This document shows positions 1 through 7,158 of a stretch of 64,000 nucleotides of DNA, in pieces. The notes under the pieces were generated by a model. The model ran no database searches. It saw nothing but the letters and a program-made list of their open reading frames with translations, and was not told the origin of the DNA. Source of the DNA: Magnetovibrio sp. Lineage in GTDB: Bacteria > Pseudomonadota > Alphaproteobacteria > Rhodospirillales > Magnetovibrionaceae. Positions within the stretch are counted from its first letter, which is position 1. Every line of letters starts with the position of its first letter. The stretch lies in assembly GCF_036568125.1 (NCBI RefSeq), contig NZ_DATCTF010000014.1, positions 115,613 through 179,612 on the forward strand, given 5' to 3'. Made by a program: the position numbers and the translations under genes.

Positions 1-294
1 ACCCGCGCACAGCTGAGCGAAGCCGTTTATCAGGAAGTCGGCCTGTCCCGCAACGAGTCTGCGGACTTGCTGGAAGCGGTCTTGTCGATGATGTCGGATG
101 CGCTCGCAGCCGACGAAACGGTGAAGATTTCCTCGTTTGGGAGCTTCTCGGTTCGTCAGAAGGGCCAACGTATCGGCCGCAACCCGAAAACCGGCGAAGA
201 GGTTCCGATCCTCCCGCGCAAGGTTTTGGTGTTCCGTCCTTCGCAGGTCATGAAGGCCCGCATCAACGCCAAGCGTGCACCGAAGGCTTCTTGA
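1..294 (+). CDS. ihfA: Integration host factor subunit alpha (5' end outside window)
   Basis: The reading frame is open from base 1, so the N-terminus lies upstream; 97 residues are visible. The sequence is a typical HU/IHF fold: a helical N-terminal half ([20 protein letters not shown]), then a beta-arm region with [24 protein letters not shown] and the closing FRPSQVMK. The GRNPKTGEE arm holds the Pro that intercalates into bent DNA in this family. Known role: the alpha subunit of the IHF heterodimer, which sharply bends DNA in sigma-54 promoters, replication and recombination. A MerR-family gene follows 7 nt downstream, as in many alphaproteobacteria. The context favours ihfA over ihfB or hup. 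Confidence 0.93.
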   Translation, partial: TRAQLSEAVYQEVGLSRNESADLLEAVLSMMSDALAADETVKISSFGSFSVRQKGQRIGRNPKTGEEVPILPRKVLVFRPSQVMKARINAKRAPKAS

Positions 295-301
295 GCCGCG
301 C

Positions 302-814
302 ATGGCCGAGACGCCCGAAACGCCTGAGAAACCTGTGAAGCACAACGACACCGGCGCAAAGTCCCGAAGCGCACAAAAGTCAGATCAAGCTTTTCGCACC
401 ATCAGTGAGGTGGCCGATGAGCTTGACTTGCCGCAACACGTGTTGCGCTTTTGGGAAACCAAATTCAATCAAATTTCACCGATGAAACGTGGCGGCGGGC
501 GACGTTATTACCGCCCCGAAGACGTCGAACTGCTGCGCACCATCAAGGCGCTGCTGCACTATGATGGCTACACCATCAAAGGCGTGCAAAAGCTGCTCAG
601 CGCGGGCGGCGTCAAAAATCTCCCCACGACGAACACGGCAGCGCACGCCGGCGATTCCTCACACCATGACCTCCAAACGCCATCGAAACATGAGGAAGCG
701 GCGCAAACACCGGTTTTGAGCGATACGGAACACGGTCTCGATGCCACGAAATTGGCGGTTTTGGTCCGCGAATTGGAAGAAATCCGCGATCATCTGAAAA
801 AAACCGCATCTTGA
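302..814 (+). CDS. MerR family transcriptional regulator
   Basis: The product is 170 residues. After a polar N-terminus (about 20 residues) comes a MerR winged helix-turn-helix (about residues 30-95) with [19 protein letters not shown], the [12 protein letters not shown] wing and a [11 protein letters not shown] stretch. The C-terminal half is low-complexity, then a short helix (about 145-170); no metal-binding cysteines or ligand domain are visible. The ATG at 302 is preferred over an in-frame ATG at 275 because 275 overlaps ihfA and the conserved part begins after 302. This gene is found next to ihfA and a tRNA-Pro in many alphaproteobacteria. Its target is unknown; co-transcription with ihfA is likely. 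Confidence 0.88.
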   Translation: MAETPETPEKPVKHNDTGAKSRSAQKSDQAFRTISEVADELDLPQHVLRFWETKFNQISPMKRGGGRRYYRPEDVELLRTIKALLHYDGYTIKGVQKLLSAGGVKNLPTTNTAAHAGDSSHHDLQTPSKHEEAAQTPVLSDTEHGLDATKLAVLVRELEEIRDHLKKTAS

Positions 815-825
815 TGCTTGAGCCG

Positions 826-854
826 TTGCAACGGGCGAGACCAGCGCGTATATT
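826..854 (+). promoter_or_regulatory. Probable sigma-70 promoter of tRNA-Pro
   Basis: A -35 element TTGCAA (826-831) and a -10 element TATATT (849-854) are separated by 17 nt, just after the MerR stop codon and about 47 nt before the tRNA. GC-rich sequence follows the -10, as is common for stringently controlled stable-RNA promoters. Read by eye only. Confidence 0.5.
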
Positions 855-901
855 CGCGCCGATTCCAGTCCCCGCAAGGACTTAAGTAATCACCATACTG
901 T

Positions 902-978
<77 letters not shown>

Positions 979-984
979 AAATAC

Positions 985-1016
985 GGGGTTGAGCCTTACG
1001 GCTCAGCCCCTTATTT
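985..1016 (+). terminator. Rho-independent terminator of tRNA-Pro
   Basis: GGGGTTGAGCC (985-995) pairs with GGCTCAGCCCC (1000-1010) across a 4-nt loop, with one G-U pair, followed by TTATTT. Confidence 0.8.
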
Positions 1017-1127
1017 GTGCCCGAACGGGGCGTACGTTTGCCAATATGGTATGGGCTGGCGCATGCCTTCACTGTTTTGTATGATCATTTCGGCAGAGCG
1101 CCCATCCGTTCTGGATGGCGTGCAACA

Positions 1128-1205
1128 AAGAAAAAGGCCGGTTGTTCAACAACCGACCAAAGTTTAAGTGCTCTTGAGGGTAGGGAAGAGCTCAAAGGAG
1201 CCCGC
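1128..1205 (-). ncRNA. Candidate small RNA, distal unit of a tandem pair
   Basis: On the minus strand this stretch ends in a hairpin (1136-1158, core CGGTTG/CAACCG) directly followed by TTTTTCTTT, a classic intrinsic terminator. Upstream of it is a stem GCTCTT/AAGAGC (1170-1175 with 1186-1191) whose loop is C-rich (CCCTACCCTC). The block CCCTCAAGAGCAC..AAACTTT recurs almost unchanged in the unit at 1263-1346, 136 bp away. No reading frame with a ribosome binding site is seen. The 5' end is inferred from a CRP-type palindrome at 1242-1257 placed about 45 nt upstream; a weak TTATTT-like -10 lies between. It could instead be the terminator of a longer antisense transcript. Confidence 0.5.
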
Positions 1206-1241
1206 CTGCAAATAACCTTCACACGTGCCCCCATGCGGTGC

Positions 1242-1257
1242 TGTGACGTTGATCACA
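1242..1257. promoter_or_regulatory. CRP/FNR-family palindrome TGTGA-N6-TCACA (site 1)
   Basis: TGTGA (1242-1246), six bases, TCACA (1253-1257): a perfect match to the canonical CRP half-sites. It lies between the two candidate minus-strand small RNAs, upstream of the distal one (1128-1205). A second perfect copy sits at the equivalent place 138 bp away (1380-1395). The cognate regulator is not encoded in this window. Confidence 0.6.
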
Positions 1258-1262
1258 CCAGC

Positions 1263-1346
1263 CCCCAAAAAAAGCCGACTGCAACAGCAGTCGGCTAAAG
1301 TTTGTGCTCTTGAGGGAAGGGAAGGGTTCGACATGAACCCATCCAC
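1263..1346 (-). ncRNA. Candidate small RNA, proximal unit of a tandem pair
   Basis: On the minus strand it ends in a strong terminator: AGCCGACTGC/GCAGTCGGCT, 10 bp with a 4-nt loop (1273-1296), then seven Ts. Upstream there is a GGGTTC-GACAT-GAACCC hairpin (1324-1340) followed by a pyrimidine-rich single strand containing CTTCCCTTCCCTCAAGAGCAC and AAACTTT. That block is shared with the unit at 1128-1205. The 5' end near 1346 is inferred from a CRP-type palindrome centred at 1387.5, which would then sit at about -41.5, a class II position. No coding potential is evident. Confidence 0.55.
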
Positions 1347-1379
1347 ACACACACTTTGACTCTTTTGCGCGCCGCCGGC

Positions 1380-1395
1380 TGTGACGACTGTCACA
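1380..1395. promoter_or_regulatory. CRP/FNR-family palindrome TGTGA-N6-TCACA (site 2)
   Basis: TGTGA (1380-1384), six bases, TCACA (1391-1395), embedded in the longer dyad CTGTGAC-GACT-GTCACAG (1379-1396). It lies about 41 nt upstream of the presumed start of the proximal small-RNA unit on the minus strand. It also lies 126 nt upstream of the plus-strand gene at 1522, so it could act in either direction. Confidence 0.6.
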
Positions 1396-1463
1396 GGTAG
1401 ATATTTTTGTGCGAAAACAATGACCTGTAATACACAACATAAGTGCGTTATATTTATATGCAG

Positions 1464-1487
1464 TGGTTCCGACTATAATTAGAACCA
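1464..1487 (+). promoter_or_regulatory. Inverted repeat enclosing a TATAAT box
   Basis: TGGTTC (1464-1469) and GAACCA (1482-1487) form a 6-bp dyad around a consensus -10 hexamer TATAAT (1474-1479), about 35 nt before the gene at 1522. No good -35 is visible at 16-18 nt spacing, which suggests an activated promoter or simply AT-rich sequence. The placement would suit an operator. Confidence 0.35.
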
Positions 1488-1521
1488 TATGATCAGTTGG
1501 CTACGTATGGGAGCTACGTCC

Positions 1522-1875
1522 ATGAGCGAAGCACACACAGACGACTACAAAAAAATGATGAACCAAAAGCGGTTTCTCAACGAAATCGAACAAGGTATTC
1601 GGATCGCCAACCGCGAAATCATCCACAAACGCATTCCCACACTGAGCAAAGACACCGTTTTGTCGTTCGCGGTCGCCATCGCACGTCTGCGCACGCGGTA
1701 TCTGGAAGCCTCGTTCCGCGCTGCCGATGCCGATCACGGCGAAGCGCTGACGCCAGACGAAATCGAAGAGCTGCGTATGCACCGCGAAGCCTATGAAGAG
1801 ACCAAAAAAGCTTTCGAGGCCCTGCGTTACGCCATCGAGCAAGGTTATGTCGATGTCGAAATGAGTGAAGAGTAA
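1522..1875 (+). CDS. Conserved hypothetical protein
   Basis: The product is 117 residues, soluble, highly charged and predicted all-helical. It opens MSEAHTDDYKKMMNQKRFLNEIEQ and has a central RIPTLSKDTVLSFAVAIARLRTRYLEASF segment. The ATG at 1522 is chosen over an in-frame ATG at 1489 because GGGAG (1509-1513) lies 8 nt before it. No recognised catalytic motif, signal peptide or membrane segment is present. It stands alone, between the candidate minus-strand small RNAs and a plus-strand one, and has a palindromic promoter-like region upstream. Codon usage looks native. The function is unknown. Confidence 0.75.
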   Translation: MSEAHTDDYKKMMNQKRFLNEIEQGIRIANREIIHKRIPTLSKDTVLSFAVAIARLRTRYLEASFRAADADHGEALTPDEIEELRMHREAYEETKKAFEALRYAIEQGYVDVEMSEE

Positions 1876-1995
1876 ATCGTACATTCCGTTGCCACGATGC
1901 AACAAATGGACTGCGTACGAAGTTATTAGGTTTCAATCCGTTCAAGTAATTGTGAATGGCATTTCGGATTTCAGTCTCTAAATCTAATTGAAGAC

Positions 1996-2109
1996 GTCCG
2001 CTTTCGGCTCAACTCCTCCTTCCCCCCACATCACCGCTGAGCCGGAGCGGACGGAAAATCCAAACGACAAACTCTCCCCGTAGATCTTTCTACGGGGCGT
2101 TTTGTTTTT
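1996..2109 (+). ncRNA. Candidate small RNA with anti-Shine-Dalgarno-like loop
   Basis: Two stacked hairpins with no reading frame between genes. The first has a long stem GTCCGCTTTCGGCTCA (1996-2011) with TGAGCCGGAGCGGAC (2038-2052), one bulge, and a 26-nt loop containing CTCCTCCTTCCCCCC (2013-2027). The second is a perfect 9-bp intrinsic terminator CCCCGTAGA/TCTACGGGG (2076-2097) followed by CGTTTTGTTTTT. A single-stranded CCUCC loop plus terminator hairpin resembles the 'cuckoo'/CcsR-type RNAs of Rhizobiales and Rhodobacter, although here it is a single copy. The promoter is not clear. It could alternatively be the 3' UTR of the gene ending at 1875. Confidence 0.55.
2076..2109 (+). terminator. 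Rho-independent terminator
   Basis: CCCCGTAGA (2076-2084) and TCTACGGGG (2089-2097) form a perfect 9-bp stem with a 4-nt loop, followed by a T-rich tail. It works only in the plus direction, so it ends either the gene at 1522-1875 or the small-RNA candidate at 1996. Confidence 0.85.
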
Positions 2110-2143
2110 AGGGGGATTTTCAGGTGTTGGTGAGAGCTGGGCG

Positions 2144-2425
2144 TTAGGCCACAGCCGCGCGGCCGTCGTCGGTCAATTTGCAGACGATCCAATCGGGTTT
2201 GAGCGGATTGGAAAACCACGGTTCCGCCCAACCTTTTTCAATGCAACTGCGCACCGTGCGCTCGCTGACCTGCTGACCGTCGCCGTCGAACAGCGGCAGC
2301 TTGCCGCCGGGCTGGTCGAGACCGCGCACCAGCCAGGCGTGCTGGGCCTGGGTCGGCGTGGCTTTAGTGCCGTGCCCCGTCGGCTTGGTCTTTTTGTCTT
2401 GAGCGGTTTCACTGAGCGCTGGCAT
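2144..2425 (-). CDS. Small conserved hypothetical protein
   Basis: The product is 93 residues. A lysine/threonine-rich, probably disordered N-terminus (about 25 residues) precedes a compact domain: HAWLVRGLDQPGGKLPLFDGDGQQVSERTVRSCIEKGWAEPWFSNPLKPDWIVCKLTDDGRAAV. The ending (helix, Trp-rich turn, LTDDGRAAV) recalls the C-terminal wing of winged-helix proteins, so a nucleic-acid-binding role is possible but unproven. No signal peptide is present. It is divergent from cutA, about 90 nt away. Assigned on composition and conserved-looking structure; the function is unknown. Confidence 0.65.
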   Translation of the reverse strand: MPALSETAQDKKTKPTGHGTKATPTQAQHAWLVRGLDQPGGKLPLFDGDGQQVSERTVRSCIEKGWAEPWFSNPLKPDWIVCKLTDDGRAAVA

Positions 2426-2516
2426 TGGCGCGGGGCTCCTGTGGCGATAGAGTGAGGTGGCGCATATTTTACGATTATGTGGATCGCTTCACAACCATCG
2501 CAAACTGGGGATAACT

Positions 2517-2849
2517 ATGCACGACGCCGCCGTTCAGATTGTCTATGTCACCGCCGCCAACCGCGACGAGGCGCTGGCCATCGCCAAAGCCGTGGTCGGC
2601 GAACATTTGGCCGCCTGCGCAAATATCGTGGAGCGCGTTACCTCTGTGTACTGGTGGCAGGGTGCGGTGCAGGAAGATAGCGAATGCGTCCTGATCCTCA
2701 AAACGCGCCGCGCCTTGGTTGACGATCTCAGCGTCCGCGTCAAAGCGCTGCACAGTTATGAGTGCCCTTGTGTGGTGGCCCTGAGCATCGACGGCGGAAG
2801 CCAGGAGTATCTCAATTGGATTGTCAACGAAACGTCACAAACCACTTAA
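2517..2849 (+). CDS. cutA: Divalent-cation tolerance protein CutA
   Basis: The product is 110 residues, the usual CutA1 length. It has the trimeric ferredoxin-like fold signatures: VYVTAANRDEALAIAKAVVGEHLAACANI, the VTSVYWWQGAVQEDSECVLILKT core and HSYECPCVVAL near the C-terminus. The ATG at 2517 is preferred over an upstream frame opening at 2457 because the family begins just before the first beta strand and CTGGGG lies upstream. In E. coli the protein was linked to copper tolerance, but its biochemical role is unsettled. It is convergent with the response regulator at 2858, with only 8 nt between them. Confidence 0.95.
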   Translation: MHDAAVQIVYVTAANRDEALAIAKAVVGEHLAACANIVERVTSVYWWQGAVQEDSECVLILKTRRALVDDLSVRVKALHSYECPCVVALSIDGGSQEYLNWIVNETSQTT

Positions 2850-2857
2850 TTTTCAGA

Positions 2858-3796
2858 CTAACGGGAAACCGTATCCGAAATTTCACGTGCGGTGCGCGCG
2901 GCTTCTTCATCGCTTTCGTCGAACCCGCGCTGAATCGATTGCGCCAGCGGTTTCAAGAGATCGATATCTTTGTGCGCGGGAAAATCACCGGCATCGAGAA
3001 TGCGCTGGGTCACGTTGATCAGCGATTTACACAGCTCGCCGACATGTTCGAACTTGGTTCCGACCATCCGTCGCGAAATATCTTCGCCAACGAACAATAG
3101 CCGTTCCAACGATTTCGTCGTCGCCTCATCCGGCGCGCCGAAGGTCATAGCCGGAACGATGCGTTCGACCAGCCACGTGATCTGATGCGAATGGCGATCG
3201 AGTTTTTCCAGATTGACCTTTTTAATGCAGGCATCGATTTGCGCCTGGATTTGGTTGATGTCCGTACTGCCTTCGCCCAGCGCCTTGGCGCGCAACGTGT
3301 TGGGAACCTCGATGGGGTCGATTTTCACGCCGCGGTCATGGTCCGCACCCGGCTTGCGCCGATCGGGTCCGATATAGCCACTGGTCACCACAAAGGGTTT
3401 GCGAGATTTGATCAGTGCCTTGATGCGCTGCAACAACTGCCCAGCCGAAAGCGGCTTGGTGATCATGTCGTCCGCCCCCGACTGCACGATTGCACGCACA
3501 TCTTCAGTGGTGGGCGACCATGTGGTGACGATCACCGGCAAAAACGGATTGGAGCCAACATCGTGATGGCGCAGGCCGTAAATGAAGGCGTTGAGGTTTC
3601 CGTCTTCGAGCTTAAGGTCGGAAATCAACAAATCGGGCATGCCGATGCGCATCTTCGTCTCGATATCAGCCATACCGCTGCCCACGGTGACGTGACGAAA
3701 ACCGTTATCAATCAGAATATTACGCATGGTGGTTCGCACCACCCGGTCTGGATCGATAAGCAAAATATCGATCCGATCAAAAGACAATTTTTCCAT
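2858..3796 (-). CDS. Response regulator with receiver domain and alpha-helical C-terminal region
   Basis: The product is 312 residues. The receiver domain (about 8-135) has acidic residues Asp15 and Asp17, phospho-acceptor Asp60 in LLISDLKLEDG and the ITKPLS lysine. A short segment FVVTSGYIGPDRRK follows; similar GPDRR linkers occur in several alphaproteobacterial receiver proteins. The C-terminal half (about 165-312) is helical and has no DNA-binding, GGDEF, EAL or phosphatase motif, so the output is probably protein-protein interaction. No histidine kinase lies beside it. ispDF is upstream on the same strand with about 150 nt between them. Confidence 0.8.
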   Translation of the reverse strand: MEKLSFDRIDILLIDPDRVVRTTMRNILIDNGFRHVTVGSGMADIETKMRIGMPDLLISDLKLEDGNLNAFIYGLRHHDVGSNPFLPVIVTTWSPTTEDVRAIVQSGADDMITKPLSAGQLLQRIKALIKSRKPFVVTSGYIGPDRRKPGADHDRGVKIDPIEVPNTLRAKALGEGSTDINQIQAQIDACIKKVNLEKLDRHSHQITWLVERIVPAMTFGAPDEATTKSLERLLFVGEDISRRMVGTKFEHVGELCKSLINVTQRILDAGDFPAHKDIDLLKPLAQSIQRGFDESDEEAARTAREISDTVSR

Positions 3797-3947
3797 CTCA
3801 AGCCCAGTTCGTCTTTTTATTGGGCCCTCAAAGCACTTTCGGTTTCATCGCTCTAAGGCGCTGTTTTCCCCGACCCCGATTCTTATAGTAAATCAACTGG
3901 CTAAGTCACGCCAGCCCGCCGATATGCGTCGTCATACTAAAGTAAAT

Positions 3948-5099
3948 CTAAACTGCCAGTCGCACGCTCGCCAGTGCCTGTGCGGCGATACCTTCGCCAC
4001 GCCCGGTGAACCCCAAACCTTCCGTGGTGGTGGCTTTTACCGAAACGCGATCCTCGTCAACGTTCAAGATATCGGCCACTTTCGTAACCATAGCTGTGCG
4101 GTGGGGGCCGATTTTCGGCGCTTCGCAAATCAACGTGATGTCGACATTGACGATCTCGCCGCCCCGTTCACGAATCAATCGGGCCGCATGGCTTGCGAAT
4201 TGATCCGACGACGCGCCTTTCCACTGTGCATCGGAAGGCGGGAAATGCTGGCCGATATCGCCCGCGCCAACGGTCCCCAGCAAGGCGTCCGTCAAGGCAT
4301 GCAGGGCAACGTCGGCGTCGGAATGACCGACCAAGCCCTGGCTGTGCGGAATTTCGATCCCACACAAGGTGACAAACGTGCCGTCACCCAAACGGTGCAC
4401 ATCGAAGCCTTGGGCGGTGCGGGTTTCGCCGTGGGCGGCGAGTAAGCGTTCTGCGCGCATCAGGTCCTCTTGGGTGGTGATTTTGAAATTGTCTTCTGCC
4501 CCCGGCGTCAAGGCAATGTCGAGACCGATGCGTTCCAGCAACTGGGTGTCGTCGGTAAGTTCTTGGCCGGCGAATTGTTCGTGGGCTTTGAGGATATCTT
4601 CAAACCGAAAGCCCTGCGGTGTTTGCGCCCGGTACAAGCCTTCGCGCGGAACGGTATCTTCGATCAGCCCGTCGCGGCCGCGTTTCAGGGTATCGGCCAC
4701 GACAACACAGGGCAAGGCGCCGGGTTGCGTGTCGAGCGCGGCGATCACGCCGTCGATCAGCGCCGCACTGGCGAACGGGCGGGCGGCGTCGTGGATCAGG
4801 ACCTTGTCGGGCTTAGCATCACAAAGACTTTGAAGCCCCAGGCGTACCGAGTCTTGGCGGGTCGCACCGCCGTTCACAGGGGCGAGCAGGGGCAACCCCT
4901 GTACTGCGTCCTCATACAAATCACGGTCATCGGGGTGAATGACGCAGCCGACCGCATCCACGGCGGGATGGGATATCAAACGCATGAGCGTGTGGCGCAG
5001 CACCGTGCGCGCGCCCAACTTGGCGTATTGTTTGGGCAGATCCCCGCCAAAGCGCCGTCCACGCCCCGCGGCGACCACCAGCGCTACCGTCTTGACCAT
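3948..5099 (-). CDS. ispDF: Bifunctional 2-C-methyl-D-erythritol 4-phosphate cytidylyltransferase / 2,4-cyclodiphosphate synthase
   Basis: The product is 383 residues, a natural fusion. The IspD part (about 1-225) has the nucleotide-binding [18 protein letters not shown] and RQDSVRLGL motifs and IHDAARPF. The IspF part (about 226-383) has [10 protein letters not shown], the zinc-ligand [17 protein letters not shown] and the C-terminal [17 protein letters not shown]. It carries out the third and fifth steps of the non-mevalonate isoprenoid pathway; IspE must lie elsewhere. The fusion is typical of alphaproteobacteria. The start is an ATG 5' of [12 protein letters not shown]. It is divergent from the membrane gene at 5223. 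Confidence 0.97.
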   Translation of the reverse strand: MVKTVALVVAAGRGRRFGGDLPKQYAKLGARTVLRHTLMRLISHPAVDAVGCVIHPDDRDLYEDAVQGLPLLAPVNGGATRQDSVRLGLQSLCDAKPDKVLIHDAARPFASAALIDGVIAALDTQPGALPCVVVADTLKRGRDGLIEDTVPREGLYRAQTPQGFRFEDILKAHEQFAGQELTDDTQLLERIGLDIALTPGAEDNFKITTQEDLMRAERLLAAHGETRTAQGFDVHRLGDGTFVTLCGIEIPHSQGLVGHSDADVALHALTDALLGTVGAGDIGQHFPPSDAQWKGASSDQFASHAARLIRERGGEIVNVDITLICEAPKIGPHRTAMVTKVADILNVDEDRVSVKATTTEGLGFTGRGEGIAAQALASVRLAV

Positions 5100-5222
5100 A
5101 TCGATACGACCTCAAAACCTTTCATTCCGGGCGCTTAAGCTAACACCACAACAATCGCGGCGGTATCATTTTCCCAACCATTTCACTTGCATCTTAACCT
5201 CTTTAAGGCAAACAATGCGGCC

Positions 5223-6023
5223 ATGTCACAAACCGTCGCCTACAACCTGATCGCCATTTTCTCGCTGCTGCCCGCGGCCCTGGTCGTGCACCGCAAGGAT
5301 GCCAGCGCCGATCACGCCCATTGGGCCGCCATCATCTTAGGCGTCATGGGCACCGGCGTGTGGGCCTTGGCGCAAACGTCCGGACAATGGCAGGCGGGGC
5401 TCAGCGCCGCGTTATGGGTCACCGTCGCCGTGACCATGGCGTTGTTCGCCATGCTGTCGTGGTCGGTCAAGGAATCGTGGCGCCTGACACCGTTGATCGC
5501 CCCCTACATGATGGCCATTGGCGCGTTCGGTCTGATTTGGACCCACGCCACGCAGCACGGCTTGCAGACCGGTAAAATGGACGGCTGGGTTGTTTTGCAC
5601 ATCGGCGTTTCTGTGGTCACCTACGGTTTGGTGACCATAGCCGCCGTGGCCGCGCTGGCGGCTTTTTTGCAGGAACGCGCGTTGAAGTCCAAGCGCCCGA
5701 CCAAACTCACCCACAAACTGCCTTCGGTGGCCGATTGCGAATTTCTCACCGTGCGGCTGTTGGGCTGGGGCGAAGGTATCTTGGGGCTCGGACTGGTCAC
5801 TGGCATGGCGGCAGAATACCAAGCCAATGGTCAGTTTTTGGTGTTCGATCACAAGACCGTGCTAAGCGTCTCGACCTTTGTGGTCATCGGCGCCTTGTTA
5901 TATGCGCATCACAAAACCGGCATGCGCGGGCGTAAAGCGGCGCGCATCGTGCTGCTGGCTTATCTGCTGCTGACGTTGGGGTATCTCGGCGTCAAAGTGG
6001 TCACCGACGTGTTGCTGGCCTGA
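5223..6023 (+). CDS. Cytochrome c biogenesis CcsA/YpjD-family membrane protein
   Basis: The product is 266 residues and very hydrophobic, with about eight predicted transmembrane helices. It has the hallmarks of the CcsA/CcmF-like family: a conserved His in WVVLHIGVSVVTYGL (about residue 129), the second in FDHKTVLS and a GMRGRKAA cytoplasmic loop. The tryptophan-rich WWD haem-handling motif of full CcsA is not obvious, so it is closer to the YpjD/HemX-like subgroup, whose role in haem or cytochrome handling is inferred. The ATG at 5223 is used because the in-frame start at 5187 would add a non-conserved tail. It stands just before dusB. Confidence 0.8.
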   Translation: MSQTVAYNLIAIFSLLPAALVVHRKDASADHAHWAAIILGVMGTGVWALAQTSGQWQAGLSAALWVTVAVTMALFAMLSWSVKESWRLTPLIAPYMMAIGAFGLIWTHATQHGLQTGKMDGWVVLHIGVSVVTYGLVTIAAVAALAAFLQERALKSKRPTKLTHKLPSVADCEFLTVRLLGWGEGILGLGLVTGMAAEYQANGQFLVFDHKTVLSVSTFVVIGALLYAHHKTGMRGRKAARIVLLAYLLLTLGYLGVKVVTDVLLA

Positions 6024-6147
6024 TTCCATCCCATTCGCCCATATTTTCTACACTCTCGCTGTACAACAGCTTGCATTTTTGCGCGTTTTGCACAATAAAT
6101 GGGCACCAATCGCCCGACATTCACATAAACGTAAGACACCCCGAATT

Positions 6148-7158
6148 ATGAGCTATTCCATCGGCCCCGTCGAACTGAGCAGCAACGTCATGCTGGCCCC
6201 CATGGCCGGCGTCACCGACATGCCGTATCGCCGTCTGGTCAAATCGTTCGGTGTGGGCTTGGTGGTATCGGAAATGATCGCCTCCAAGGCGATGATTTAC
6301 GCCAACAAAAAGACTTTGCGCATGTCGAGCGCCTGCGCCGACGAATACCCGATGTCGGTGCAACTGGCGGGCACCAACCCCGAGGACGTCGCCGAAGCGG
6401 CGAAGCTCAATGAAGACCGCGGCGCGGCGATCATCGACCTCAACATGGGTTGTCCGGCGAAAAAAGTGGTCAATCACTATTCGGGCTCGGCGTTGATGAG
6501 GGACGAACTGCTGGCCGGGCGGATCATGGAGGCCGCCGTCAAGGCCGTGAGCCTGCCGGTGACCTTGAAAATGCGCACCGGCTGGGACGACGACAACCGC
6601 AACGCCCCCAATTTGGCCCGGATCGCCCAAGAGTGCGGCATTCAATCGCTTGTGGTCCACGGTCGCACCCGCTGTCAGATGTATCGCGGCCATGCCGATT
6701 GGGACTTCATCGGCGAGGTCAAGAACGCCGTCAAGATCCCGGTGACCGGCAACGGCGACGTCAACACCTTGGACGACGCAGCCGAGCTGCTCGAACGTTC
6801 CGGCGCGGACGGGGTGATGATCGGGCGCGGCACTTACGGCCGACCGTGGTTTCCGTCGCAAGTCGCGCACTTTCTCAAGACCGGCGAGCGGTTGCCCGAT
6901 CCGAGCTTGGAAGAACAGATGAACATCATCCTGGGCCATTACGACGCGATGCAGTCGCATTACGGCACCGATCTGGGTATTCGCAACATGCGCAAGCATA
7001 TTGCTTGGTATTCCAAAGGCTTGCCGGGTTCGGCTGAATTCCGCGCGTCCATCTTCACCTGCACGAATAGTGAAAGCGTGGTGAATTATGTGCGCGCCTT
7101 TTTCGAGCCGCTGATCGAACGCGGATTTACACCCGAACCCAAAAGCAAGGCGGCGTAA
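6148..7158 (+). CDS. dusB: tRNA-dihydrouridine synthase B
   Basis: The product is 336 residues, full length. It is a TIM-barrel flavoprotein: LAPMAGVTDMPYRRL near the N-terminus (FMN phosphate loop), the DLNMGCPAKKVVNHYSGSAL active-site loop with the catalytic Cys, VHGRTRCQMYRG, and GNGDVNTLDDA/DGVMIGRGTYGRPW for FMN binding. It reduces uridine in the tRNA D-loop. The ATG at 6148 starts MSYSIGPVEL; an in-frame start at 6079 would add an atypical extension. It is the classical nifR3 gene located upstream of ntrBC, and the stop codon directly abuts the ntrB ATG (0 nt gap), which implies one operon. Confidence 0.97.
   Translation: MSYSIGPVELSSNVMLAPMAGVTDMPYRRLVKSFGVGLVVSEMIASKAMIYANKKTLRMSSACADEYPMSVQLAGTNPEDVAEAAKLNEDRGAAIIDLNMGCPAKKVVNHYSGSALMRDELLAGRIMEAAVKAVSLPVTLKMRTGWDDDNRNAPNLARIAQECGIQSLVVHGRTRCQMYRGHADWDFIGEVKNAVKIPVTGNGDVNTLDDAAELLERSGADGVMIGRGTYGRPWFPSQVAHFLKTGERLPDPSLEEQMNIILGHYDAMQSHYGTDLGIRNMRKHIAWYSKGLPGSAEFRASIFTCTNSESVVNYVRAFFEPLIERGFTPEPKSKAA

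Noticed and set aside
1017..1298. Plus-strand frame of 93 codons in the region after tRNA-Pro
   Set aside because: It runs through the terminator hairpins of the candidate minus-strand RNAs, has no ribosome site and a basic, low-complexity product.
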